A stretch of 64,000 nt of DNA, taken from Catonia carolina. Its lineage: Eukaryota; Arthropoda; Insecta; Hemiptera; Achilidae. Position 1 is the stretch's first letter. Every line of letters begins with the position of its first letter. The notes beneath the pieces were generated by a model, which did no database searches, was not told the DNA's origin, and saw only the letters and a program-made list of their open reading frames with translations. Positions 1 through 9,689 of this stretch are shown one piece after another. The stretch covers positions 35,604,401-35,668,400 of the forward strand of contig JAQMRL010000004.1 in NCBI GenBank assembly GCA_035578175.1, read 5' to 3'. A program made the translations under genes and the position numbers.

Positions 1-8
1 ACTCCGTT

Positions 9-18
9 TAATATCTAC
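9..18. repeat. 5' target-site duplication of the full-length Jockey
   Basis: The 10-bp word TAATATCTAC here recurs exactly at 4899-4908, right after the A-rich tail of the retrotransposon. This defines the element's first base as position 19. Bases 1-18 belong to an older antisense Jockey copy that continues at 4909. Confidence 0.85.
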
Positions 19-52
19 GGTCCGTTCTGAGCTGTGGTGGCGAGCAGACGTG
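19..52 (+). promoter_or_regulatory. Internal promoter with downstream promoter element (DPE)
   Basis: If transcription starts at position 19, the base after the target duplication, AGACGTG at 46-52 falls at +28. This is where the insect DPE (RGWYV, often RGACGTG) sits in TATA-less promoters, including those of Drosophila LINEs. No TATA box can lie upstream within the element. The start site and its use are inferred; the motif and spacing are seen directly. Confidence 0.6.
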
Positions 53-491
53 TTTCTCGGAGGCTCTGTCAACCCCAGTGGTAATGTTATACAAGTTGAC
101 ATGTGTGCGTTCGTGCGTGCGTTAATGGGTCTGTGAGTGTTGGTCCGTCACCTTACAGTGGCGTTGGACGCCGCCGTACGTCGTAAATTGTGCAACCAGT
201 GACATATACATTTTTATTATTATTTTTTCTATATATTTTTTCTAACTATTTCTTGGGGAGAGTTCCCCGACTTTAATGACCCCGAGTCGATCGACAAAAT
301 AAGGGGTTCGGTTTTGTTTTGTTTTATTTTTTTTTAATTTTATTATTATTATTTTTTTTTATGTGCTACATTGGAGAACATATGATCGTGACTCTTAATA
401 TGTAAGTGAACTATATTTTGAGATGTTTACCTGGATGGTAAGCAATTACAAATAGGTTTTTTTAAAATTTTAGTTTAGTGTAGTTATTAAT
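53..491 (+). other. 5' untranslated leader of the Jockey element
   Basis: This non-coding leader precedes ORF1. It is GT- and CG-rich at first, then T-rich. The core GGTCCGT of the element's start recurs near 144. ORF1's ATG at 492 is the first in its long frame, and there is no stop between it and the zinc knuckles. Confidence 0.6.
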
Positions 492-1919
492 ATGGATGGG
501 TTAGAAGAAGAAGCAGAAGAAGAAACAACAATGCGCATGCACCGGCCTTCTGTATTAAGTCGTCATACAGATGTTCTTACAGAAACAGCTGATCCGGCCA
601 AATCGCCAATTAACATATGTTCTAATACCGATTGGCAAAAGGTATTGTGCAAACGTAAGTCATCTGACAACCACACAGATGACAGCTCCATAACAAAACG
701 TATGCATTCGAACGATCCGCGCCGTCACAAATTTTATATTGCAACAAACACAAATATTATAAATAAAGGAAATCGTTTCGAACCTCTTTCAAACTTACCG
801 GATTCAACTTTAAATGATAAGAATAGTTCACAAAATATTCCTGATAAATCGAAAATTCCTCCACCAATTTATTTTAAATCGGATGTACAATTCTTACCGT
901 TCTGTAATTTACTAAAAAGTTTAGTCGGTGAGAATTTTAAGTGTACTTCTACAACCGCCGGAATCACGATTTACCCTAAGAATGCGGAAACCTACCGGAT
1001 TTTAGTTAAATATTTTAAGGATAATAATGCTGACTTCCACACTTTTCAACTACGTGATGACAAACCCTTCCGCTTTGTTATTCGTGGGCTTCATGCAACG
1101 ATTGACGTTACTGAACTAGCGCTTGAACTGGGCGCTAAAGGGCACGTGGTACGTTCCATAGCAAACGCCAAGTCAAGAAATAAAGTCCCCCTGCCTCTTT
1201 TTTTTGTTGAATTAGAGGTTAAATCGAACAATCAAGAGGTTTTTAAGTTGGACTCATTACTTTTTTCAAAAATTAAGGTAGAATCACCACGACCAAAAAG
1301 AAACATGGCACAGTGTTCTCGGTGCCAGCAATATCAACACACGCAGGCCTACTGTAATCATCAGCCAAAATGTATTCGGTGTGCAGGTGATCACTTGTCT
1401 GCAAATTGCACTAAACCACGAGACTTACCAGCAACTTGTGCTCTTTGCGGTGGATCTCATCCCGCCAATTATAAGGGATGTCTGTTCTACAAAGAGTTAC
1501 AAAAACGAAGATCGCCTAACGCTACTCGTCCCGCCAAACAAGATAATGTAACTGTACGAGTGCCTACAACTGACGTTCGCTCATTCCCTCCACTTCCAAT
1601 CAGGATGAATCACACATTTGATCACATCACGTCATCTACGGCTCAACCATCGAATCGCGACGCACCAATACAAGTTCAATCGGACAATCAACATCAAATC
1701 TCTTACTCTCAGGTAGCCAAATCAAACTCACCAGCCACGCTTCAAACTTCATATCGAGATAATTCATCAAGCCACATAGAAAACACCATTAGTCCACCAT
1801 CAGACATTGCTTCACAATTAACCACATTTATTACAGATATAAAATCCATGTTTACTCCTTTGTTTACTTTAATGACGCAGCTACTTCAGGTTTTAATTTC
1901 ACAAAATGCCAGACAATAA
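492..1919 (+). CDS. Jockey ORF1, gag-like nucleic-acid-binding protein (475 aa)
   Basis: ORF1 proteins of this clade bind the element's RNA, form ribonucleoprotein particles and help chaperone target-primed reverse transcription. Three cysteine-histidine knuckles lie in a row: residues 275-288 (CX2CX4HX4C), 294-306 (CX2CX3HX4C) and 316-330 (CX2CX3HX6C). The stretch before them, about residues 190-270 (FRFVIRGLH ... AQCSRC), has the look of the domain that precedes these knuckles in insect Jockey, Doc and F gag proteins. The N-terminus is acidic (a run of Glu near residues 5-12) and the region after the knuckles is Ser/Gln/Asn-rich and probably disordered. The frame is intact. Its stop overlaps the start of ORF2 by 14 bases in the next frame, so ORF2 is probably reached by reinitiation or a related mechanism. 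Confidence 0.9.
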   Translation: MDGLEEEAEEETTMRMHRPSVLSRHTDVLTETADPAKSPINICSNTDWQKVLCKRKSSDNHTDDSSITKRMHSNDPRRHKFYIATNTNIINKGNRFEPLSNLPDSTLNDKNSSQNIPDKSKIPPPIYFKSDVQFLPFCNLLKSLVGENFKCTSTTAGITIYPKNAETYRILVKYFKDNNADFHTFQLRDDKPFRFVIRGLHATIDVTELALELGAKGHVVRSIANAKSRNKVPLPLFFVELEVKSNNQEVFKLDSLLFSKIKVESPRPKRNMAQCSRCQQYQHTQAYCNHQPKCIRCAGDHLSANCTKPRDLPATCALCGGSHPANYKGCLFYKELQKRRSPNATRPAKQDNVTVRVPTTDVRSFPPLPIRMNHTFDHITSSTAQPSNRDAPIQVQSDNQHQISYSQVAKSNSPATLQTSYRDNSSSHIENTISPPSDIASQLTTFITDIKSMFTPLFTLMTQLLQVLISQNARQ

Positions 1920-4599
1920 TGTGACATGTAATTCCTTGACCATATTACTATGGAATGCAAATGGGGTCCATCGACATTTGGCAGAATTAGAATACGTATT
2001 ACATGAAAAAAGAATAGACATTTGCCTTCTCTCCGAAACTCACCTAACTTTTGGCTCACGTTTTTTTATCAAAGGGTTTACAGTCTACCGGACTGACCAT
2101 CCTGCCAACCGAAGTCAGGGCGGTACTGCTATACTTATCAGATCGTCTATTCGTCAAAATTTTTATCCGCTACAAGAACCTACAATTTATCTTCAGGCGA
2201 CTGCAGCCACAATTTTCTTAAAATCGATAGAAATTAATGTAGCGGCGGTCTACGTCCCCCCAAGATTTTCCATATCGAAAGAAACTTTTGAAAACTTCTT
2301 CTCAACCCTAGGACCACACTTCATAGCCGGAGGAGATTTCAACGCAAAGAATACACTCTGGGGCTCGAGAATTACAAATCCACGTGGTAGAACGTTACTG
2401 AAATGCATCGATGATAAAAAATATAAAATTGCAACATCCAGAAAACCAACTTATTGGCCGACTTCCGTAACTAAACTCCCGGACTTATTAGACATTTTTC
2501 TTGTAAATGGGCTAACTTCAAACAAATATACGGTAGCGGACTGCAGTGATTTGTCGTCTGATCATTCAGCTGTACTTTTCTCTTTGAGCTCTGAACCAAT
2601 CCCTGTCCAAAAACGACCGTCATTAGCGAGTGGACTTATGAACTGGTCAAATTTTCGGTCATATTTAGAAAATCATACGAATCTACGTCTTCCACTGAAG
2701 TCGCCATCTGATATTGATGAGGCAGCGGAAAATCTTCAAGCCTTAATTCAATCTGCAGCTACGTTGTCTTGTACTCCACCAAAGACGTCATCGAAGCTTG
2801 GACCAATGTATCCATTGTACATCAGACAAATGATACGGGAAAAAAGAAGGTTAAGAAGAATTTGGCAAAGGTCTCGTCTTCCTGAAGACAAAATTATTTT
2901 TAATAGATTAGCCAACAGATTAAAAAAGGAAATAATAAAAATAAATTGTGAAGTTACTGAAAATAAACTTAGGAATCTATCAACCATCGACGGAACGCTT
3001 TGGAGAGCCACTAAACGCGTTACTGGACATATTTCTTTTAACTCACCACTACGCAAGGCGGACAATTCTTGGGCAAACAAGGAGGAAGAAAAAGCGGAAT
3101 TATTTTCTGAACATCTTTGCAACGTTTTTAAACCCTTTGATGAAGATATCAATGCTGAAAAAGAGGCAGAAGTAGAGGATTATCTTGCCAGTCCAGTGCC
3201 CTTGTCTATTCCACCCAAGAGAATCAAATTAATTGAAGTGGAAAAAGTAATAGGTATTCTTCCGTCAAAAAAGTCTCCTGGTCATGACTTGATCACATCT
3301 GAAATTTTAAAAGAATTACCAAAGAAAACCTTAATATTCATCACACAAGTCTTCAATGGAATCTTACGAACATGTCATTATCCAATTCTATGGAAACTAT
3401 CTGACGTGGTTCTATTTGCAAAACCAGGGAAACCGTCTCATTTACCTTCATCGTACCGGCCAATAAGTCTCCTTCCGGTTATTTCTAAAGTTTTTGAGCG
3501 GCTGCTTTTAAATCGATTGACAGTAATCCTTGAGAGGAAGAAAGTTATCCCACTCCATCAGTTCGGTTTTAGGAGGGAGCACTCAACAGTGCAACAACTG
3601 CACAGAGTCGTGGATAAAATATCAGCAGGATTAGAAGAAAAAAAGTTCACCTCGGCTGTATTTCTTGATGTGACAGCTGCCTTTGATAAAGTCTGGCATG
3701 ACGGATTACTTTTTAAACTCAAGAAAATTTTACCGTATTCGTACTATTTTATATTTCAATCGTTTCTTGAAGATAGGTACTTCTTAGTCCGACAAGGGGG
3801 TACGTATTCAGACATGAAAAGCATAAAAGCCGGAGTACCACAAGGTTCTACTTTGTCACCTACTCTATATTCGATCTACACTTCTGACTTTCCTTGTACA
3901 GAAAACACCTCTGTAGCGACGTTTGCGGATGACACAGCCATTTTATCACAAGATCTTTCCATACAAACGGCCACTCAAAATTTACAACATCACCTAAATC
4001 TAGTAGACAACTGGCTGAAGGACTGGAAAATGAAGGTGAATCCGGCGAAGTCTGTTCACATTACATTCACTCTAAATAAACAACCGGTGCCGTCGCTGTT
4101 CTTAAATAATGCACCTATCCCAAAAAATTCTACTGTTCGCTATCTTGGACTTCATTTCGATCAACGCATGACCTGGAAACACCACATTAAGACAAAACGA
4201 CTTCAACTAAACTTACGTTTGAAACAACTGTACAGGTTTGTTCACACTAAATCACCCATACGTCTCAAACAGAAACTATTACTCTACAATTCTCTCTTAA
4301 AACCTATCTGGATGTACGGTATTCAAATTTTTGGTTGCGCAAAGCTGAGTAATTTAAAAACTATTCAAGCATTCCAGTCTAATTTTCTCCGTATAATTAC
4401 CGGTTCACCATACTATGTCTCAAATTACACACTTCACAACGATTTAAAAACACCATTCATTTGCGACATCGTCAAAAATAATTATACTAAATTCTACTCA
4501 AAATTACCAATCCATAATAATCCACTTATCAGTGGTATGGCAAATCCACCAGGCTTCATTAGAAGATTAAAAAGAAGATGGAGCAGAGATCTTCTTTAA
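1906..4599 (+). CDS. Jockey ORF2, endonuclease / reverse transcriptase (897 aa)
   Basis: This enzyme nicks target DNA and copies the element RNA onto the nick. The N-terminal AP-type endonuclease shows WNANG (16-20), SETH (43-46, Glu44), GGDFN (142-146) and SDHS (218-221). The reverse transcriptase follows, with SYRPISLLPVISKVFE, HQFGF, motif A LDVTAAFDKVW (Asp588), GVPQGSTLSP and the catalytic FADD (673-676). The C-terminal part carries the Jockey signatures VRYLGLHFD, LKPIWMYGIQIFG, a TGSPYYVSN block and a final RRLKRRWSRDLL. No RNase H domain is visible, as is usual for Jockey. The frame is fully open, and its length is typical of the family. The ATG at 1906 overlaps the ORF1 stop. The 298-residue C-terminus is the part that recurs as broken copies across the window. 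Confidence 0.95.
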   Translation: MPDNNVTCNSLTILLWNANGVHRHLAELEYVLHEKRIDICLLSETHLTFGSRFFIKGFTVYRTDHPANRSQGGTAILIRSSIRQNFYPLQEPTIYLQATAATIFLKSIEINVAAVYVPPRFSISKETFENFFSTLGPHFIAGGDFNAKNTLWGSRITNPRGRTLLKCIDDKKYKIATSRKPTYWPTSVTKLPDLLDIFLVNGLTSNKYTVADCSDLSSDHSAVLFSLSSEPIPVQKRPSLASGLMNWSNFRSYLENHTNLRLPLKSPSDIDEAAENLQALIQSAATLSCTPPKTSSKLGPMYPLYIRQMIREKRRLRRIWQRSRLPEDKIIFNRLANRLKKEIIKINCEVTENKLRNLSTIDGTLWRATKRVTGHISFNSPLRKADNSWANKEEEKAELFSEHLCNVFKPFDEDINAEKEAEVEDYLASPVPLSIPPKRIKLIEVEKVIGILPSKKSPGHDLITSEILKELPKKTLIFITQVFNGILRTCHYPILWKLSDVVLFAKPGKPSHLPSSYRPISLLPVISKVFERLLLNRLTVILERKKVIPLHQFGFRREHSTVQQLHRVVDKISAGLEEKKFTSAVFLDVTAAFDKVWHDGLLFKLKKILPYSYYFIFQSFLEDRYFLVRQGGTYSDMKSIKAGVPQGSTLSPTLYSIYTSDFPCTENTSVATFADDTAILSQDLSIQTATQNLQHHLNLVDNWLKDWKMKVNPAKSVHITFTLNKQPVPSLFLNNAPIPKNSTVRYLGLHFDQRMTWKHHIKTKRLQLNLRLKQLYRFVHTKSPIRLKQKLLLYNSLLKPIWMYGIQIFGCAKLSNLKTIQAFQSNFLRIITGSPYYVSNYTLHNDLKTPFICDIVKNNYTKFYSKLPIHNNPLISGMANPPGFIRRLKRRWSRDLL

Positions 4600-4898
4600 T
4601 TCTTTCTGCATGTTTATGTTGAAAAAAAAAAGTGAAATATTTGTAATTTTTGTTTTGTTTAAATGTTTTATTACTCTTGATAATAACTTTTCTGTGACAA
4701 AATGAACTTTTTTGTTTTTTTTTTCTTTTCATACTTTTGGATATTATTTATGTTTATTGTTATTCCAAATTTAACATTGCTGAATGTTGAATTTTATTTC
4801 CTGTCTGTTCTTGTCTGTAATTTAATATCGATGTTTTCTCATCTTTTGGTTGTTCTGTATAGTACAGTTAAAGATTCAAAATAAAGGATAAAAAAAAA
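4600..4898 (+). other. 3' UTR and A-rich tail of the Jockey element
   Basis: T-rich non-coding sequence with AATAAA near 4880 and GGAT followed by a run of eight A. Short open frames here encode only hydrophobic low-complexity peptides and are not genes. Confidence 0.75.
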
Positions 4899-4908
4899 TA
4901 ATATCTAC
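4899..4908. repeat. 3' target-site duplication of the full-length Jockey
   Basis: Exact second copy of TAATATCTAC (first at 9-18), directly after the run of A at 4891-4898. The last A of the tail and the first bases of the duplication cannot be told apart to the base. Confidence 0.85.
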
Positions 4909-5190
4909 ATGAGTGTTCTAAGTGAGTCACCTATCCATGTAAAAACCGAGCGTACTTTTTGTGATTGAGGAAGAGAATGGGCGTTCAAGACAATCGGAGG
5001 GCAGTCTTGCCGCCGTAAGGTAAAAGTAGTCTGTACATTTTTTGTAACATTTATCTGAATACGCCATCGTTGAAACCAAGATTTTAGTTGTGTTACATGC
5101 ATTTGTAAATTAAGAGTGACATATTTGGAGCGTCTGCATGATAGAAGATCCTGATTCAATTTTAGCCAGAAGATTTGAAAAAACAACCGG
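4909..5190 (-). pseudogene. Old antisense Jockey RT fragment, split by the full-length element
   Basis: On the minus strand this reads through the region after the catalytic FADD of a Jockey RT: LKSWFQRWRIQINV, then PPIVLNAHSLPQSQKVR, then a degraded YMDR-LT segment. The segment continues into bases 18 to 1. With one copy of the 10-bp duplication removed, the joined minus strand reads HVDIKRS, which matches HIQMKRK of the copy at 43-45 kb. It has stops and a frameshift, so it is dead and older than the element inside it. Confidence 0.8.
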
Positions 5191-7019
5191 GGAAACTAGA
5201 AATTAGATCAGTAAATAATACTGTTAAATTGAAAAAAAAATCCATGAGACTTATTGATGAAGAAATTATGAGAAGTGTGATCTGATGGAAGTCTTCATCC
5301 GCTATCTTGTTTCATTAAAACGTCAATGACTGACCATTAATAAAATTGGGTCTGCTCTCGACCATTCTATTATAGTATCTATAAGGACATTATACAGAAA
5401 AATAGATATTTTAGTTTTAATAGTTTATTTTAATTATTTCTGCAGTTTACCTTCTACAGAAAAATATATCCGGTTTAAATTTAACAAAGAATAAGCGTGT
5501 AGTTATTAACGATAAAATTTCAGAAAATTCTTTAAATAAATTGTAAATTTTATATTTAAAAAAACGATGTATATAAAAATTCATTGTAGTATATGTTAGA
5601 AAATTGAATTCTTTTTTCGAAAAGAAAACATATTAAAAATGAACACTTCATTTACTTCAAATTGTGTTTAATAATGTCCACCTTTATTGTTACTAAAAGA
5701 TTTTTATTCCGGTCCAATCACTTTTCAATTTCACTTCGACAAACAACTTGGAAAATTGCCTCGTAATTGAGTTCTTATAATAGCTTAGTCTACTGTACTA
5801 CTCTGCCGAACCAAACCATCCTATTTTTCTTTTCTATTAATTTTCTCCCTATTTTTTGTTGTGTGTAGTTTTTTAATCTTCCCAACATTGAATTTTTTTA
5901 TAAGAGTTACTTTTTTGCTACTTTATTCTGAATGTTGCTTGCTGCACTGGGTTTTAAAATTTTAAATGTGTATGATTGGATTTGAAAGTTTTTGAAAATA
6001 ATAACTTATGTAATATTTTTAGAGAAAAGTTTTGTATAACCAAAAAACCGTACGTCGTCGTCTCTAATTAATCCATTTTACATCATAAAGTATATTATTA
6101 ATAATTAAAGTTATAAAAAATTGAAAGACATACAGCCCTAACATTTATTTTCACTACTGGTGTTCTTTTTCTTCTTTCTTTTCCTCTTCTACATCTTCCT
6201 GTTTCCTCTCCTTCTTCTTGCTGTTATTCTGGTTGTTCCACCGAGATCACACCGAACAATTTTCTCAAATAGCAAGTTTTAAATTATTCTTTTACCAGAC
6301 CTATCATGAAACCAATCATATACATCCAAATTCATTCGGGTATTTTAGAAAAAACCAATTGTTTTTGCTCACATTATTCATTCGACTAGAACTTGCAATT
6401 CAGATATCCATCCTGTAATTTACATGATTGTTCTACTCTCTTACTCTGAAATATAGAGTAACAATAATGTAGAATCATAATAATATTAATAATGAATAGA
6501 ACTACAATATTTATATTTCCGTACTGAATTAGTTCAACTAGTTGGTACTAGGTGAAATCTGCTGTCACCATCGATACATTCAATCAGCAGAGTGACTCTA
6601 AATCTAAAATCATTACTCTAATACATGTACATCGTTTGTAAATTGACATGAATCCCCCATTATACGTCATCATTGGTTCAATATTAATTACATTGAATAG
6701 AAAGCATATCCTTCTTGTTTAGACAGTATCAATACAATGGCTTCCCTGAATCAAATTTGAAATACCGGTCATCATGTAAAACATCCTCTTATGTTAATAT
6801 AATTTTCTTTCGGTTTTTAGTGAAGTTTCCTCCTGAAAATTCTTTCTCCTGTATAGACAAATGAAATACTGTTAAACAAACCATTTAAATTTATTATCAT
6901 CTTTTAAAAAAATTAAGAAACTGACGTTTACTCAGACGACAAAACTGCCCAAACATTTACAGTATTAATATTCCGCTGCCTCACACTACTTAAACATGCT
7001 GTTTAGGCTTACACTTAGT
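5191..7019. other. No recognisable feature
   Basis: AT-rich sequence. I see only short chance open frames, including a 66-codon one at 6218-6418 with no family resemblance, and no repeat shared with the rest of the window. Confidence 0.5.
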
Positions 7020-7400
7020 CAGAAAACTTACAAAGAAGGCACATGTTACACACACACGCCACAAACTCAAAACACGTTTCTATCGAATGAAACGCTTACT
7101 CGATAGACTTTCTAAATTAAACATGTCACATAAATTACCAATCTACAAGACAGTCTTAAGACCAATCTGGATATATGGAGTTCAACATTGGGGATTTGTA
7201 AACCTTCGCACACGAAACGTATACAAGTGATTCAAAACAAGATTTTACGAGCGATAACGCAATGCCCAATACATCACAAACTAATGTTGCAAAAAGACTT
7301 ACAAATCCCGTACGTAAATGACGTTGCGTAACAACTATACAAAACGATGCACGACAAATTTGAATTACATTACAATCCTCTCATACAAAACATGTACACT
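7020..7400 (+). pseudogene. Jockey RT C-terminal fragment
   Basis: From about 7051 one frame reads KTRFYRMKRLLDRLSKLN and then LPIYKTVLRPIWIYGVQHWGF, the Jockey C-terminal signature. A frameshift near 7205 leads to IQVIQNKILRAITQCP and LQIPYVNDVA. The fragment lacks everything upstream of the catalytic centre and is an old truncated copy. Confidence 0.78.
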
Positions 7401-7780
7401 ATAATAGAACTACTGTCAGATTGCGGTGAGATCTAGCCAATAACAGACAAGGTCGGGTGTGAGATTGCCGCTTTGCTATCACACTCCGTTCCATCGGCTC
7501 CAACTGACTTTGTAACTTTAGTAACGTGAACAGCGGAACCCCAACGTGACAACGCAGTATACGGTTGCCAAAATTCAATTGGCTATGTAATGTGTTCTAG
7601 GCCACCATGCTCCACTTTCATCTGCAGTCTTTCATTCGTCCGAACATAGGACGATACTGGGTACTTAGCAAAGACGTTTTAAACGCCTCTGGGCAAGAAT
7701 TCTTCTTGGCTATTTGTAGGACTGTGGCGGTGACAGCAAGCTCCGGCAAGTAATTCAAGTTTTGAAATCTTAGCTTCATA
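7401..7780. other. GC-richer block, unexplained
   Basis: The base composition is clearly higher in G and C than the surroundings between about 7430 and 7770. It follows the Jockey C-terminal fragment directly and could be that subfamily's 3' UTR. The word CTGTGGCGGTGACA near 7723 occurs in inverse complement near 38050. No open frame with family resemblance was found. Confidence 0.3.
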
Positions 7781-8685
7781 TTTAGAAATTGTTATATTGT
7801 TGTAATAACAGATACTAAATTTTCAATTAAAAGTGTTAAAAAAGTGAAGTTTTTGAAATTAAAACTGTTTGTGTTAATGTGACCGTTTTATTTATCGCAA
7901 AGTATTTGTCAAAATCGGTGAAAATGTACAATAAATTACTAGTTATTTATTAATTAACAGTTAAAATTTATAAATTAACAGTTAGAGGCGTAGAAAAAAT
8001 TTGAAGGTCCACAGTTATTGCTATCTCTAGTTTTTTATAAAATTGATAGTTACAATACTAAAAAAAATATTTGTACTGTTATAAATTTATTGTGAAATCA
8101 GGATATATTTTTAGTATTTATAACATTTTCATTAACTAAGGTAAGAGAAAAAATATTTTATCCCCTACAGCTTCTTTTTGTCATTGAATTCCCCTATAAG
8201 AATTAATAAATACTTTTCCATCGTAGTTCATTAATTAATTATCTCGTACGTTTTTGTTTATTACTTTTTTATTCATTACTCAACGAGATTTGTTCTCCTG
8301 CACCTCTACCACTTGCAACAGGGGTTGCTATGAAACAAGGGTAGAAAAAAGTATATGGGGTTACCCAAAACGATTTTACTGCAGTAAAACAACATTTACA
8401 ATGTTACGTACCAGGAACAAAAGGGCAATAATTACTGTAGTATTTTACGGAAGTAAGTAAATTACTGTAATAAATTTTTATAAAACAGTCCCCTGATAAG
8501 GGTTTCAATTTTAATTTAGATGACTACCCTTCTGATTTAGTATACATTGAAAAGTTTTTTATAAATCTTCTGTTTGACTATAAAAAGTTATTTTAAACGA
8601 TAGCGATTATTTAATATATAATGGTATGAAATATGTATAGGGTAATAATATCCACACAAAAGTTAGTTGCGCCAAACGCAAATTA
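7781..8685. other. No recognisable feature
   Basis: AT-rich sequence without a recognisable coding region or repeat. The 68-codon frame at 8254-8460 has no family resemblance. Confidence 0.45.
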
Positions 8686-9479
8686 TAAAAATCTGGTGTG
8701 AAACACTCACACAACTTTCTCTTGCCAATGCAAATAATTAACAATAAACCTAACATTATTAATAAAATATTAGAAATAAACAAAAAACTAACCTCAAAAA
8801 CATAACCTTATTTTATTCATGAGTGAATAACGAAAAATGAAAATCGAACTCAGTTTTGCTTAAAAAAACGGAAAATCACACTTTCACGCTAAACTAGGCT
8901 CTGTAGAGAAAGATTCTCTAAATAAAAGTTACAGATCTCTTAGTTTTCTAGAAATTTTATTATATACACTTTTGTCGTAAAATGCGTACTAAAGCCGAAA
9001 TATTAAAAAAATCGATTTTTCACACGTTTTCGTGAGAAAAAACAGAAAATCCCTAATTACCGCTAAACTAAGCGTTATACAACAAAAAATGTTTGAAATA
9101 AAAATTGTAGGATTTAAAATTGTCTACAACTTTTATTATATACATTTTTGCGCTGAGATGCATTTTAAAGCCGTAAGCTTAAAAAAAACAAAGTTTTTAC
9201 GTAAAAACAGCCTTACCAAGAATTTCAGCCAAGATGGCGCCTACCCTATGTTGTAAAGCATAAAACATTAAGTAAATGAGACGATTTAAAAAAAAATCGT
9301 AGAACCAGTTTTTGAGAAAATTGCAAAAAGTGAAAAATTATACGAATAAATACTACTTTCGGTTGACCGATTTTGATGAAAATGTTCGTGTCGGGTCCGG
9401 TAGTGGTATGTAACTTAAGTTTCAAGTTTCAAGTTCGTACGATGTTCCGTTCTTGAGATATTTTGTATAAACACACACA

Positions 9480-9518
<39 letters not shown>

Positions 9519-9668
9519 ACACACAGACCAATCGCTAAAATTATGTTTTTTGGGTTCAGGGGGTCTGAAAACGTATAGATCCGGTGAAAACTCGATATCG
9601 AAAAATCGAAATGAAAACAATAAGTTACTTTCCTTCCTAAAATTCATATAGGCAAGAGAAAGTAAAAA
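8686..9668 (+). mobile_element. Repeat family P, copy 1 (non-coding, inverted ends, internal CA repeat)
   Basis: The copy starts with AATCTGGTGTGAAACACTCACAC followed by AACTTTCTCTTGCC, and ends with ATAGGCAAGAGAAAGTAAAA, so the two ends carry a 13-bp inverted repeat. The inside has a conserved order: CGCTAAACTAGGC blocks, GACCGATTTTGATGAAA, CGTTCTTGAGATATTTTGT, a CA microsatellite (9472-9527), then ATCGCTAAAAT and TTTTTTGGGTT. The same order occurs at 12245-13220 and, inverted, at 16675-17365. No protein is encoded. It could be a miniature inverted-repeat element or a Helentron-associated (DINE-1-like) element; the sequence does not settle which. Confidence 0.75.
9472..9527. repeat. CA microsatellite inside family P
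   Basis: A near-perfect (CA)n run with a few AGACA interruptions. It sits at the same internal position as the CA/GT runs at 13024-13062 and 16797-16857, so it belongs to the mobile element. Confidence 0.9.
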
Positions 9669-9689
9669 TAAAAATTTATATAATTTTTA

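Larger units (their letters stand above)
19..4898 (+). mobile_element. Full-length Jockey-clade non-LTR retrotransposon
   Basis: A complete 4.88-kb element: a 5' leader (19-491), a gag-like ORF1 (492-1919), an ORF2 with endonuclease and reverse transcriptase (1906-4599), a 3' UTR with AATAAA, and a short A tail. It has no LTRs. Elements of this type are transcribed from an internal promoter, and their protein nicks the target and copies the RNA in place. A 10-bp target duplication flanks it. Both ORFs are open and all the catalytic motifs I can see are present, so this copy is young and could be active. It lies in an older antisense Jockey copy (1-18 plus 4909-5190). Confidence 0.93.

Noticed and set aside
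2748..3152. 134-codon minus-strand frame
   Set aside because: It is antisense to intact Jockey ORF2.
9429..9651. Open frames of His-Thr or Val-Cys repeats on both strands
   Set aside because: They are produced by the CA microsatellite within repeat family P and have no coding meaning.
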